DNA of 64,000 bases from Planctomycetota bacterium. GTDB taxonomy: Bacteria; Planctomycetota; SZUA-567; H5-PLA8. The translations under genes were made by a program, and so were the position numbers. How positions within the stretch are numbered: position 1 is the stretch's first letter; the number at the start of each line of letters is the position of its first letter. Positions 54,101 to 61,740 of the stretch are shown here, piece by piece. Where the stretch lies: positions 62,001 to 126,000 of the forward strand of contig JACQFI010000033.1 in the NCBI GenBank assembly GCA_016200135.1, given 5' to 3'. Under the pieces are notes generated by a model. That model worked only from the letters and a program-made list of their open reading frames with translations. It had not been told where the DNA came from and made no database searches.

Positions 54101-54750
54101 AGGGAGACGTGGACGCATGCATCACCGCCGCCAAGGACGCCGAGGACCGCGGCGCAAACGGCTTGGCCAAAGTGGACGCCGTGGCGGAGGCCTTCCTGCG
54201 CGCCAGGCGCTACAACGACGTCCTTCCCTTTCTGGAAAACTATTTGAGCCAGCAGAACACCACGCGCGATCCCGCCCTGGCCGTGCTGTGGGCGCGCCGC
54301 GCCGAGGCCCTGGTGCGGCTCGACAAGCGCAAGGAGGCGATCGACGCGATCCAGCGGGCGATCGGCATCACCATACGCGAGCCCGCGGTGCATCGCGCGC
54401 GCGTCGAGATGGGCTTGCTCCTGACCGGGCCGGAGGCCCTCGCCGAGGCCGTGCGCGGCTTGGACGCCTTCCGCGCCTTCATCGACCCGCGCAATCCCAA
54501 GGAGTACTTCGAGTGGGGCGATATGGAACTACGCGTCGCGGATGCACTGAGCGCCGCGGGCCGGTCAGAAGAGGCGCTCGAACACCGCCGCCGCGGGCGC
54601 TGCGCGGCCCATGCCGTCTCCGTGCTGGTTCCCGAGTGCCCGCTCGGCTGGCGGCTGCTGGCCCGCGCCTGGAAGGCCCTGGGCGATCCCGAGGCCGCTA
54701 AGCCAGCCGAAGAAGAAGCGCAGAAGCTCGAAACGCCGCAGCCACAATGA
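51187..54750 (+). CDS. MFS-like / spermidine-synthase-like / TPR fusion membrane protein
   Basis: About 1187 residues. The N-terminal half holds around twelve hydrophobic helices starting FLSGACGLIYEVLWTRHLG, characteristic of fused spermidine-synthase-like transporters. A SAM-binding fold follows (VLVIGMGSGVSAGAAL, VDVVEISPEVMEA, VLINDGRNHLR). The usual aminopropyl-transfer motif DxxDP is replaced by SEPSNPW, so it is probably not a genuine spermidine synthase. The last 280 residues are TPR-like. Its reaction is unknown. ATG 51187 aligns with family starts; ATG 51133 is a possible alternative. Confidence 0.82.
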   Translation: MASTAVWLLFFLSGACGLIYEVLWTRHLGLILGNTTYSLSAVLSAFMAGLALGSYLAGRWLERRLARGPVKLLRVYGVLECAIGLYCALLPWLFDAVAPVYAGMYGEAGSAALAPARFMLSFLLLLVPTTCMGATLPVLSQFMTRTPLGLSRAAGTLYAVNTFGAVAGAAGAGFILLPWLGRSETNGAAVAGNLILGLLALLVSRWAPATEAEAAPAGNAAATAAPKNAVELQPEANAGRVAALAFGITGFAAMSTQIGWTRALSLSIGSSTYAFSLIVAVFILGLALGGTWGARVAAKLKDPAGSLAFVLLLIGLFCMALVTLLGMGPVLFFWLIAVASQWSFPVLMLVEALGIALLLLVPTFLMGATMPLTLQAVQPRAQPIGGAGRMVGTLYAINTAGSILGSLAGGLLLLPLIQIQSTLQVSAALYALPGLALFFHSQARRSKKALLLAGGIVVATLVFACTPRWDPLRMSSGAYLLRSPDKIDAARAGRFGDAIPYVFGSEGLYYKEGVSATVAVMKTSTGMLTLTVGGKPDATSGPGSEDMSTQVGLTLIPELLHANGPKDVLVIGMGSGVSAGAALTPPSVERVDVVEISPEVMEASWYFREWNGLKYASDEHAAPLAEPKIQVLINDGRNHLRLTSRSYDVIASEPSNPWIAGIGNLFTREAFELCRKRLKPGGIFSQWLHRYQMSEREFKSVMATFADVFPHMQIWCVLPGSDYLLVGSEQPLEQKPAALLERMRPPAVNAYLKRVNFHVLEELLACFMADRARVKELCESAEIHTDDNMLLEFAAPRTLYFRGPPYPLMPWRVSPERMAGLAEFAPAERRAFQRRLDLCVAGRACLDRATDHTGSYKDLYDVSLSLSPGLFWAVHEERRIKAEQLKAGEKESEIEPIWTPGLYDSDLRAAEAVPPSVEERQGRLASALENLGAWKYKQGFYDDALKIAAAAEQAMAKRPQTALLKARIYAAKGDVDACITAAKDAEDRGANGLAKVDAVAEAFLRARRYNDVLPFLENYLSQQNTTRDPALAVLWARRAEALVRLDKRKEAIDAIQRAIGITIREPAVHRARVEMGLLLTGPEALAEAVRGLDAFRAFIDPRNPKEYFEWGDMELRVADALSAAGRSEEALEHRRRGRCAAHAVSVLVPECPLGWRLLARAWKALGDPEAAKPAEEEAQKLETPQPQ

Positions 54751-54821
54751 AGCTGCGCCGCCAGATCGCTCCGCGCGCGCAGTTGTTCCTTACCCGCGCG
54801 GCGCTATAACCCCTCGAAGCC

Positions 54822-55997
54822 ATGACCGCACACGCAACCAAGTCGCCGCCCGAGTTCGCACCCGAGCGCGCGGGGCTCAAGTCGGCCCGCCGCATCGTGG
54901 TCAAGGTGGGTACCAGTCTGCTGACGAGCGGCGGCGTGCATGTCGACCGCCGCTACATCGTCCGGCTCGCCGCCGCCGTGGGCCAGCTTTGGACCGCCGG
55001 AAAACAGGTCGCGATCGTAACCTCCGGGGCCATCGGCGCCGGCTGCGGCGCGCTGGGCTTTAAAGAACGGCCCAAGTCGCTGCCCGACCGCCAAGCCTGC
55101 GCCGCGGCGGGACAGGTCGAGCTGATGAAGCTCTACGCGCAGGCGTTCCGCCGCCTGAAGACGCCCCACGCGCCGCGCAGCGTCGGCCAGTTGCTGCTCA
55201 CGCGCGACGGCCTTGAAGACCGCAAGCGGTACCTCAACGCGCGCCACACGCTGGAAGCGCTCTTCGAACGCCGCGCGGTGCCGATCATCAACGAGAACGA
55301 TACGATCTCCGTGGACGAGATCCGCTTCGGCGACAACGACACGCTCTCGGCGCTGGTCGCCGTGGCGGCCGAGGCCGAGTTGCTCGTGATCCTGAGCGAC
55401 GTGGAAGGCCTGATGAACGCGCCGCCGCGCGAAAACCCGAACGCCCGGTTGATTCACGAGGTGCCGGAGATCACGCCCGAGGTCGAGTCCTGGGCGAGCC
55501 CGTCCGGCTCCGCGCTCGGCACCGGCGGCATGGTGAGCAAACTCGAGGCGGCCAAGATCGTGACGGGCTCGGGCGAGTCCATGGTGCTGGTGGGCGGAAG
55601 CGATCCTTCCGTGCTGGAACGCGTGCTCGAGGGCCGCCGCGTCGGGACGTACTTCGCGCCTCGCGGCGACCGCATGGCCGCGCGCAAGCGCTGGCTCGCC
55701 TACACGCAACGTACGCAGGGAACGATAAAGGTGGATGCCGGCGCCCGCGACGCCCTCGTCAAGCGCCACAAGAGCCTGCTCCCCAGCGGCATCGTCAGCC
55801 TGGAAGGCCACTTCGATTCCGGAGACCTCGTCGCGCTCCAGGGTCCCGACGGCAGGCCGTTCGCGCGCGGGCTCAGCAATTACTCGCGCGCAGAAGTCGA
55901 GAAGATCCGCGGCCGAAAGTCGTCCGAGATCGCCAAGGAACTCGGCCAGCTCCTCTTCGAAGAAGTCGTCCACCGCGACAACCTCGTGATTCTCTAA
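54822..55997 (+). CDS. proB: Glutamate 5-kinase
   Basis: 391 residues. The amino-acid kinase domain (about 24-270) carries VVKVGTSLLTSGG, IVTSGAIGAGCGALG, PIINENDTISVDEIRFGDNDTLSALVA and GTGGMVSKLEAAKIV. The C-terminal PUA domain (about 300-380) contains SGIVSLEGHFDSGD. It phosphorylates glutamate to gamma-glutamyl phosphate, the first step of proline synthesis, and is usually feedback-inhibited by proline. proA is not adjacent. ATG 54822 lacks a good ribosome site. Confidence 0.97.
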   Translation: MTAHATKSPPEFAPERAGLKSARRIVVKVGTSLLTSGGVHVDRRYIVRLAAAVGQLWTAGKQVAIVTSGAIGAGCGALGFKERPKSLPDRQACAAAGQVELMKLYAQAFRRLKTPHAPRSVGQLLLTRDGLEDRKRYLNARHTLEALFERRAVPIINENDTISVDEIRFGDNDTLSALVAVAAEAELLVILSDVEGLMNAPPRENPNARLIHEVPEITPEVESWASPSGSALGTGGMVSKLEAAKIVTGSGESMVLVGGSDPSVLERVLEGRRVGTYFAPRGDRMAARKRWLAYTQRTQGTIKVDAGARDALVKRHKSLLPSGIVSLEGHFDSGDLVALQGPDGRPFARGLSNYSRAEVEKIRGRKSSEIAKELGQLLFEEVVHRDNLVIL

Positions 55998-56214
55998 ACG
56001 CGCTTCGCGTTCGCCGAAACAACAGCCTCCCTGACGCGCTTTGTCACCCGTTCGATGGGCAAACAGATAGCGCTTGAACGCTCCGAATGCGCTTTTGCAA
56101 ACCATTAACTATCAATGCGATGCAAGAGCACTCTAGAGCCATGCTTTTGGCCCGTAACTCGCTTCTCCTTTTCCTCATTAGGAAGGTGGGAAACGAAGCG
56201 TGGGGACTTCTGAC

Positions 56215-57483
56215 ATGGAACGAACGATGATGAAAAAGATTCAATACGCGGCCGCTCTCTGCGCCGTGGCGCTCGCGATGCAGACCGTGGTTCACGCTGC
56301 CACGGTGGACAGCGCGGAACTCGATCACCCTTGGACCGACGGTTTGTACTCGACCATCACCGGTTGCTTCGTGCAGAACGCCGAGAAGCCGGGCTGCGCA
56401 CGCGAGATGAAGCTGAAGGTGCCCGGATTCAAGAAGGAGCTGAAAGTCCGCGCGAGCCTCCGCGAGGGGTCCGCTTCGCTGGTGGTGATCCTCAACGGAA
56501 CCTTTGCCCGCGCCGACAACGTCTACGCGAACCTCTGGACCGCGTGGCTCGAACAGGCCGGACTCCACGTCCTGACCTTCGACTCGGTGATGAGCAAGCC
56601 CTTCGTCGAGGCCTCGCACCACGGCGTGGCCGGTAATCTCGAAGAGGAAGCGCGGGTAGCGGCCAAGGTGGTCGAATGCTTCCTGAAGCAGAGCAGCGTC
56701 TCGGGCAAGGTGACGCAGGTCGGTGTGGTGGGAATCAGCTACGGCGGGACGCTGGCGCTGCAACTGGCCAAGCTCGGCCGGCAGGGCGCGCTGCCGTTCA
56801 AGCTCGGGGCGGTGCAGGCATACTCGGCGCCGGTAAGCTTCGCGACTTCGATCCGCCGGCTCGACAGCTACTTCTCGTTCGACTATACGAAGGTGGACCT
56901 CTACAAGACCTTCTACAACCTGCCGCGCGAGTTCCCCATGAAGAAGACCCTCGACCGGCACATGATGGAATGCGCTCTCAGCCGCGCCTTCCGTGAAGAC
57001 CTGAAAGAGTCGCTCGAGTACATGGATGCGTCCTTCGACGCGGACCTGAAAGGCATGCGCGCGCCGCGCCTGGGCCTGCCCACCGGCGACGGCGCCAATC
57101 TTCACGAGGATCGCATCTCGTACGCCGAGGCGCTGAACTTCGGCCGCTATTTCCAAGGCCTGGCGGTTCCCTACTGGAGCGGGCGGGACGCGAAGTACAC
57201 GGCCGAGCGCCTGCTGGCCGCGGGTGAGATGGCGGAACTGCTTTCTCAAACCGGCGAGAAGGTCCAGGTCATCGTGAGCGCCAACGATCCGCTGAATGCC
57301 CCGGGCGCGGTCGAGGGCCTGCTGAGCAAGAGCGGATCCGGCAAGATCACGGTACTGCCGCGCGGCGGTCACATGGGCTATTTCGACGCGCAGTGGACGA
57401 AGAAGAACCTGCTGAGCCTCTTCGGCCGGCGCTCCGCCGAGACCGCTGCGGCGAAGCCGGCGACGCTCTCGTATCCCCGTTAA
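56215..57483 (+). CDS. Secreted alpha/beta-hydrolase-fold protein
   Basis: About 422 residues. A signal peptide (about 1-28, cleavage near VHA) precedes an alpha/beta hydrolase core. The nucleophile elbow is GISYGG (Ser nucleophile), a late Asp lies in VSANDPLN, and the catalytic His is in PRGGHMGYF. A long insertion between the elbow and the Asp forms a helical lid. It is probably a periplasmic or exported esterase, lipase or peptidase; the substrate is unknown. In-frame ATG 56230 and GTG 56200 are alternative starts. Two terminators follow. Confidence 0.8.
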   Translation: MERTMMKKIQYAAALCAVALAMQTVVHAATVDSAELDHPWTDGLYSTITGCFVQNAEKPGCAREMKLKVPGFKKELKVRASLREGSASLVVILNGTFARADNVYANLWTAWLEQAGLHVLTFDSVMSKPFVEASHHGVAGNLEEEARVAAKVVECFLKQSSVSGKVTQVGVVGISYGGTLALQLAKLGRQGALPFKLGAVQAYSAPVSFATSIRRLDSYFSFDYTKVDLYKTFYNLPREFPMKKTLDRHMMECALSRAFREDLKESLEYMDASFDADLKGMRAPRLGLPTGDGANLHEDRISYAEALNFGRYFQGLAVPYWSGRDAKYTAERLLAAGEMAELLSQTGEKVQVIVSANDPLNAPGAVEGLLSKSGSGKITVLPRGGHMGYFDAQWTKKNLLSLFGRRSAETAAAKPATLSYPR

Positions 57484-57496
57484 GAATGGATGAATC

Positions 57497-57531
57497 TTCC
57501 GGCGCGCCGCGCCCCCCAAGGCGCGCCGGAA
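57497..57531 (+). terminator. 12-bp hairpin after the hydrolase gene
   Basis: Perfect stem TTCCGGCGCGCC (57497-57508) with GGCGCGCCGGAA (57520-57531), 11-base loop, followed only by TTTG. The first of two stacked stops. Confidence 0.6.
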
Positions 57532-57540
57532 TTTGAACAC

Positions 57541-57571
57541 AGGCGGATGTTGGGCGCATCCTCCGCCTTTT
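57541..57571 (+). terminator. Second hairpin terminator after the hydrolase gene
   Basis: AGGCGGA (57541-57547) pairs with TCCGCCT (57562-57568), followed by three more T. Together with the preceding stem it separates the hydrolase from the decarboxylase gene. Confidence 0.65.
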
Positions 57572-57619
57572 CATATTGACACTCCCTCGGGAAAACCATA
57601 AAGACCTAGCACGCTCTTC

Positions 57620-58891
57620 TTGTCCGATCTCGGGGGGACCCCTTCGGTGGCTACAGCAGCCCGGCTTCATGCCGTTCCTAAGCCTGCCTCGCAGCGCTTC
57701 GGCCTCGTTCAGGCCAAACCGGTGCTGAATCCCGACCAGTGGGTGCCCGCCGAAGTTCACAAGACGCCGCCCTCGATCATGAAGCTCAGTCTCCCTAAGC
57801 GCATCCGCGCCCTGGTGAAGCTGCACGACACGCCGCTGATGGTCGTGGACAAGCGCGTGCTGATCGAAGAGTACGCGCGCTTCAAGCGCCTGCTGCCGCG
57901 CGTCGATCTGTACTACGCGATCAAGGCCAACCCGCACCCGGACATCATCAAAGCCTTCCGCGACCTCGGCGGCGCGTTCGACGTCGCCAGCGAAGGCGAG
58001 ATGCGCCATGTCCTCGCCCAGGGCGTTAAACCGCAGCGCATCATCTTCGCGAACACGGTCAAGCGGCCGGAAGCGCTGGAATTCGCGCGCAAGGCTCGCG
58101 TCAACTTCGTGACGTTCGACAGCGAGCCCGAGCTCTACAAGATCGCCAAGCACCACCCGGGCTGCCGCGTGCTCGCGCGCCTGAAGGTAAGCAACCTGGG
58201 CAGCATCGTGGAACTCTCGCTGAAGTTCGGCGCGGACTACGACCAGATTGTTCCCATGATGGCGAAGGCGAAGGGGCTGGGCCTGCGCCCGGAAGGCGTG
58301 AGCTTTCACGTCGGCTCGCAATGCACCAATTTCGAGAACTACCAGCGCGCGCTGGAAGTGACCGCCAACATCATGAAGGGCGCCGTGGAACGCGGGCTGC
58401 CCTTCAAGATCGTGGACATCGGCGGCTGCTTTCCCATTAAGCATTTCAAGAGCGACACGATCTCGCTCGACACGTTCGCCTCCAAGCTGCGCCGCGAACT
58501 CGACCGGCTCTACCCGAAGGACGTGCAGATCATCGCCGAGCCCGGTCGCGCGCTCTCCGGACCCGCCGGCATGCTGATCTGCCGCGTCGTCGGTCGCAGC
58601 ATCCGCAACAACAAGAACTACTACTACCTCGACGACGGCGTCTACGGAGACTTCTCGGGCATCGTCTTCGACCATTGCAAGTATGAGTTCCGGACGCTGG
58701 TAAAGACGCAGAAGTACGCGAGCATCCTCGCCGGGCCGACCTGCGACAGCTTCGATACGATCTCGCTGAACGAGGACCTGCCGGAACTCGACGTCGGCTC
58801 CGTCGTCTACGTCCCCAGCATCGGCGCGTACTCGTGCGCCAGCGCCGTGGTCTTCAACGGCATCCCGCCCGCGAAAGTGATCGTGGTATAA
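57620..58891 (+). CDS. Fold-III PLP-dependent ornithine/lysine-type decarboxylase
   Basis: 423 residues from TTG 57620. The PLP lysine is Lys102 in YAIKANPHP, followed by FDVASEGE, HVGSQC, the phosphate-binding GG (VDIGGCFP), EPGRALSG, and the active-site Cys in PTCDSFD. This is the fold-III family of ornithine, lysine, arginine and diaminopimelate decarboxylases; length and the Cys motif favour ornithine or lysine over diaminopimelate. The product would be putrescine or cadaverine. With the homospermidine synthase gene nearby, ornithine decarboxylase is the best guess. The start is uncertain: GTG 57647 and ATG 57779 are in frame, and none has a strong ribosome site. Confidence 0.88.
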   Translation: MSDLGGTPSVATAARLHAVPKPASQRFGLVQAKPVLNPDQWVPAEVHKTPPSIMKLSLPKRIRALVKLHDTPLMVVDKRVLIEEYARFKRLLPRVDLYYAIKANPHPDIIKAFRDLGGAFDVASEGEMRHVLAQGVKPQRIIFANTVKRPEALEFARKARVNFVTFDSEPELYKIAKHHPGCRVLARLKVSNLGSIVELSLKFGADYDQIVPMMAKAKGLGLRPEGVSFHVGSQCTNFENYQRALEVTANIMKGAVERGLPFKIVDIGGCFPIKHFKSDTISLDTFASKLRRELDRLYPKDVQIIAEPGRALSGPAGMLICRVVGRSIRNNKNYYYLDDGVYGDFSGIVFDHCKYEFRTLVKTQKYASILAGPTCDSFDTISLNEDLPELDVGSVVYVPSIGAYSCASAVVFNGIPPAKVIVV

Positions 58892-58911
58892 CCCAAGCGC
58901 CAGGGTATAAT
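58883..58911 (+). promoter_or_regulatory. Promoter and possible operator of the toxin-antitoxin operon
   Basis: A perfect TATAAT (58906-58911) lies 33 bases before the antitoxin ATG; GTGGTA (58883-58888) is a weak -35 overlapping the decarboxylase stop. Two GGTATAA repeats (58886-58892 and 58904-58910) and flanking CGTG/CACG could bind the antitoxin. Confidence 0.5.
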
Positions 58912-58943
58912 CACGCGCGTATAGCTTAGGGGAGGTTTATGCC

Positions 58944-59195
58944 ATGACTTATCGAGGCCACGTGGTCAATGGCACCATAGTTCTGGAATCGGACGCCAAA
59001 CTGCCCAACGGAACCGTCGTTCGCGTGGCGCCGTTCGGCGCAAAAAAACAGCGGACTGCAAAGAAGCCCGACCCGCTTGCAAAGATCGCGGAGCTGGCCT
59101 TCGACGCCGGTATTCGCGACCTCTCCATGAACGCAGATCACTATCTCTATGGCCATCCAAAGGTTTCTCATGCCCGAAAACGCCGTGTTTCTTGA
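58944..59195 (+). CDS. Antitoxin-like protein of a VapBC-type operon
   Basis: 83 residues. The N-terminal beta part (TYRGHVVNGTIVLESDAKLPNGTVVRV) resembles the DUF104/AbrB-like small antitoxins; the linker is basic and the C terminus (AGIRDLSMNADHYLYGHPK) looks like the toxin-wrapping tail found beside PIN toxins. ATG 58944 has GAGG upstream. It overlaps the PIN gene by 26 bases. It should neutralise the PIN RNase and repress its own promoter. Confidence 0.8.
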   Translation: MTYRGHVVNGTIVLESDAKLPNGTVVRVAPFGAKKQRTAKKPDPLAKIAELAFDAGIRDLSMNADHYLYGHPKVSHARKRRVS

Positions 59196-59592
59196 CACGA
59201 ATGGCTGGTTCGCACTTCTGAATTCGGCCGATACGTTTCACGCCGAAGCGCTTTCCCTTTGGCAAGAAATCGTCAATACGAACGCAGTCGTCTTTCTTAC
59301 CGACTGGGTGGCGGTCGAGACGGGTAACGGGCTTGCCAGGACGAGTGGACGACGCAATTTTACGAACGCTTTTCGGCTGTTAAGATCCTCTCCTAAAGCT
59401 CGCCTCATTTGCATGGACGAAGAACTGCTCGATCGAGCGCTATTCTTGTATACGTCGAGGCCCGACAAATTCTGGGGCTTGGTAGATTGCGGGAGTTTTG
59501 TCGTGATGAAGGACCATCGGATCAAACGCGCGTTCACGAACGATCGCCATTTCAGACAAGCCGGTTTCAATTGCTTGCTTCCAATATCATGA
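59170..59592 (+). CDS. PIN-domain ribonuclease toxin (VapC-like)
   Basis: 140 residues. Acidic metal-binding residues of the PIN fold: Asp in FLDTNGWF, Glu in AVETGNGLAR, Asp in GLVDCGSFVVM, Asp in TNDRHF. These bind Mg and cleave RNA, usually tRNA or rRNA. ATG 59170 has AAAGG seven bases upstream; an earlier ATG at 59149 would deepen the overlap with the antitoxin. The stop overlaps the next start (ATGA). Confidence 0.88.
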   Translation: MPENAVFLDTNGWFALLNSADTFHAEALSLWQEIVNTNAVVFLTDWVAVETGNGLARTSGRRNFTNAFRLLRSSPKARLICMDEELLDRALFLYTSRPDKFWGLVDCGSFVVMKDHRIKRAFTNDRHFRQAGFNCLLPIS

Positions 59593-60032
59593 GCGTCGAT
59601 GCGTCCGGCACATGGTGGCGCGGCACCGAGGCCCGCGATATTCGCGCCTATCTGGAAGCCTTCACGTCCAGCCGCAGGAACGTCCGCGTCACCGACTATC
59701 GCACGGCCATCTGCCCGTGCGGGTCGAAGGCCTTTCTCGTTGAAGGCGATCCCAAGGAAGGCGCGGTCCGGCGCACGTGCCTGAACTGCGGCACGGAACA
59801 CCTCATCCTGGACAGCGACGAGCGCTGGGAAGACGCCGCGCCTGTCCGCTGCCGCTGCGTCGATTGCGCCTGCGAGGTCCACGAACTCGGCGCGGGCTTC
59901 GCCCTGCGTCCGGACAAAGAGATCGCGTGGGTCTTCGTGGGCGTGCGCTGCGTCAACTGCGGCGTGCTCGGCTCGTTCGCCGACTGGGAGATCGGCTACG
60001 CGCCCTCGAGGCACCTGCTGGACTTGGCCTGA
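59589..60032 (+). CDS. Small cysteine-rich zinc-ribbon protein coupled to the toxin gene
   Basis: 147 residues. Four cysteine groups: CPC, CLNC, CRC-VDC-AC and CVNC, enough for two zinc ribbons. WERW-type aromatic positions are scattered, and the C terminus is hydrophobic (APSRHLLDLA). No family is recognised. The ATG overlaps the PIN toxin stop by four bases, so translation is coupled. It could be a third toxin-antitoxin component or simply a passenger. It converges on homospermidine synthase with 24 bases between stops. Confidence 0.75.
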   Translation: MSVDASGTWWRGTEARDIRAYLEAFTSSRRNVRVTDYRTAICPCGSKAFLVEGDPKEGAVRRTCLNCGTEHLILDSDERWEDAAPVRCRCVDCACEVHELGAGFALRPDKEIAWVFVGVRCVNCGVLGSFADWEIGYAPSRHLLDLA

Positions 60033-60056
60033 GCCCGTTCCAGCGCTGCGCGACTT

Positions 60057-61505
60057 CTACTCGTGGCTCACCAGGAAGGTCGTGAACTGCCACGCTTCTT
60101 CGGCCTTTGGCTTCGTGCGTCCATTGTCGCCATGGTATTTGTGCCAGTTGTCGAGCGGCGTCCAGTCGACGGCCTTTGAGATGAACGGCCCTAGGTACGG
60201 CTTGGCGTCCTTCAGAATCTCTTCATGCGGAAGCTGATCGGGAAGTTTCACGCCCTGCTTGGGATTGCGGATCATCCATTGTACCGCCGCCAGCAGCGAT
60301 GCGGCCACCTGCAGAGTGGTCGCGTTTTGGTGCGGGACCAGCTTGCGGGTCTCGTGGATGTCGAGCAGCGAGCCGATCCACCAGCTCTTGTAGTCGTGGC
60401 CCATCAGCAGGCAGCCGAGCTCGTCGCGGCCTTGCAGGATGTCGTCGTACATCAGGCGCTGCTTGGGCTGCATCTCGTAATTGCGCATGCGCAGTTCGTG
60501 CAGGCAGGCGATAGCCATGTCACACGGGCAGTACGCGTAGTGAACGGTCGGCCGGTAGACCGGCTTGCCGTCCTCGGTCACGGTGAGGTACTCGGAGATC
60601 GAGAACGCCTCGCCATGGCGGATGACCATGCCGAGGATCTCGCCGCAGGGCACCCACGAGCGCACCCACGTGTTGATGCCAAAGCTCTCCATGCAGATCT
60701 GGTTCAACGGGCCGTGGCTGTGCGTGTGAGCGCCGGGCGGCAGGCGCAGTTCGTGCGTCCCCCAGCCCATCTCGGCGGGCGACGTGCCCTCCTCGAAAAA
60801 GCCCTCGATCGACCACGTGTTGACGAACTCGTTCTCTTCTTTCGGCTTGCTCGTGATCTGCGTATCGCGCTCGCTGATGTGGATCGTCTTGACGCCCAGC
60901 AGTTGCGCGAGTTTGTTGTAGGCCTTCTGCTTGCGCGCGTCGCCGATGCGTTCGTGGCGCGCATCCTTGCGCTGCTCTGCCAGCCATTTCCCTGACATGT
61001 CCTCGAGCGCTTCCTTGGTGAAGTGCTGCACCAGGCCCGGATTGGCGCCGTGATCGAGCACCGCCGAAGCGCCGGTCTTCTTCCAGCCCGCCATCATCTT
61101 GCGCATGGCGATATGACGCACGTAAAGCGTGCGGTCGGTAGGCCGCGCGCTTTCCTTGTTCGCGTACGGGTCCCACAGCTCGACGGAGGTGTTCGCGTAC
61201 ATCACATCATGGTCGTGGCACCACTGGAGCATGTCGTCGCAGCCGATGTTCCAGGCCAGATCGACGATCAGGTCGCCCTTGCCGACGTACTTGGAGAGGG
61301 TCTCGCCAAAGTTCGCCCGTTCGATCTTATCCTTCACGAAATTCGCACCCTGATCTTTCACCCAGCGCGCGTCGGCTTCGACGTTGGCGAAGTCCATCAC
61401 CGTGTAGTTCTTCTTGGGCGTGTCGAGGTGCTTGAAGAGCAGCGGCAGCGTGCAGCGCGAGACGCCGCCCAAGCCGATGACCAGAATCTTGCCGTCGAAT
61501 TTCAT
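60057..61505 (-). CDS. Homospermidine synthase
   Basis: 482 residues, the normal length. The NAD motif ILVIGLGGVSRCTLPLL is at the N terminus; DLAWNIGCDDMLQWCHDHDVMYANTSVELWDPY and LDHGANPGLVQHFTKEAL are hallmark segments of bacterial HSS in the saccharopine-dehydrogenase fold. It joins two putrescines (or putrescine and spermidine) into sym-homospermidine using bound NAD as a redox cofactor. ATG 61505 has GGAG (AAAGAGGAGATGTGGG). It belongs functionally with the decarboxylase at 57620, although a toxin operon lies between and the strand differs. Confidence 0.93.
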   Translation of the reverse strand: MKFDGKILVIGLGGVSRCTLPLLFKHLDTPKKNYTVMDFANVEADARWVKDQGANFVKDKIERANFGETLSKYVGKGDLIVDLAWNIGCDDMLQWCHDHDVMYANTSVELWDPYANKESARPTDRTLYVRHIAMRKMMAGWKKTGASAVLDHGANPGLVQHFTKEALEDMSGKWLAEQRKDARHERIGDARKQKAYNKLAQLLGVKTIHISERDTQITSKPKEENEFVNTWSIEGFFEEGTSPAEMGWGTHELRLPPGAHTHSHGPLNQICMESFGINTWVRSWVPCGEILGMVIRHGEAFSISEYLTVTEDGKPVYRPTVHYAYCPCDMAIACLHELRMRNYEMQPKQRLMYDDILQGRDELGCLLMGHDYKSWWIGSLLDIHETRKLVPHQNATTLQVAASLLAAVQWMIRNPKQGVKLPDQLPHEEILKDAKPYLGPFISKAVDWTPLDNWHKYHGDNGRTKPKAEEAWQFTTFLVSHE

Positions 61506-61560
61506 CCCACATCTCCTCTTTTTATCGTGCCTGCTCTTCTTACAGGAATCTAAAGGGCTT

Positions 61561-61604
61561 TTTTGAAACCGGAGCCACTATTTTCAAAAGTTCTTTATAG
61601 TCAA
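61561..61604. promoter_or_regulatory. Divergent promoter with TTTTGAAA-N13-TTTCAAAA dyad
   Basis: On the minus strand TTGACT (61604-61599), 16 bases, AATAGT (61582-61577) could drive homospermidine synthase. A perfect 8-bp inverted repeat (61561-61568 with 61582-61589) overlaps the -10 box, as an operator would. The 235-base gap to the acyl-CoA dehydrogenase holds no gene. Confidence 0.4.
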
Positions 61605-61740
61605 GACCGATTTGAAAATGCCGTGGAGAAGTTCTTGACCGCATGCAAACATACGCGCCGGCGAGTTTGACGCTTCCAAAGGCCGCGCGGCCGTGCTAAG
61701 CCATCGCACACGCGGAACAAGAGAGGGAGAACGCAAGGTT

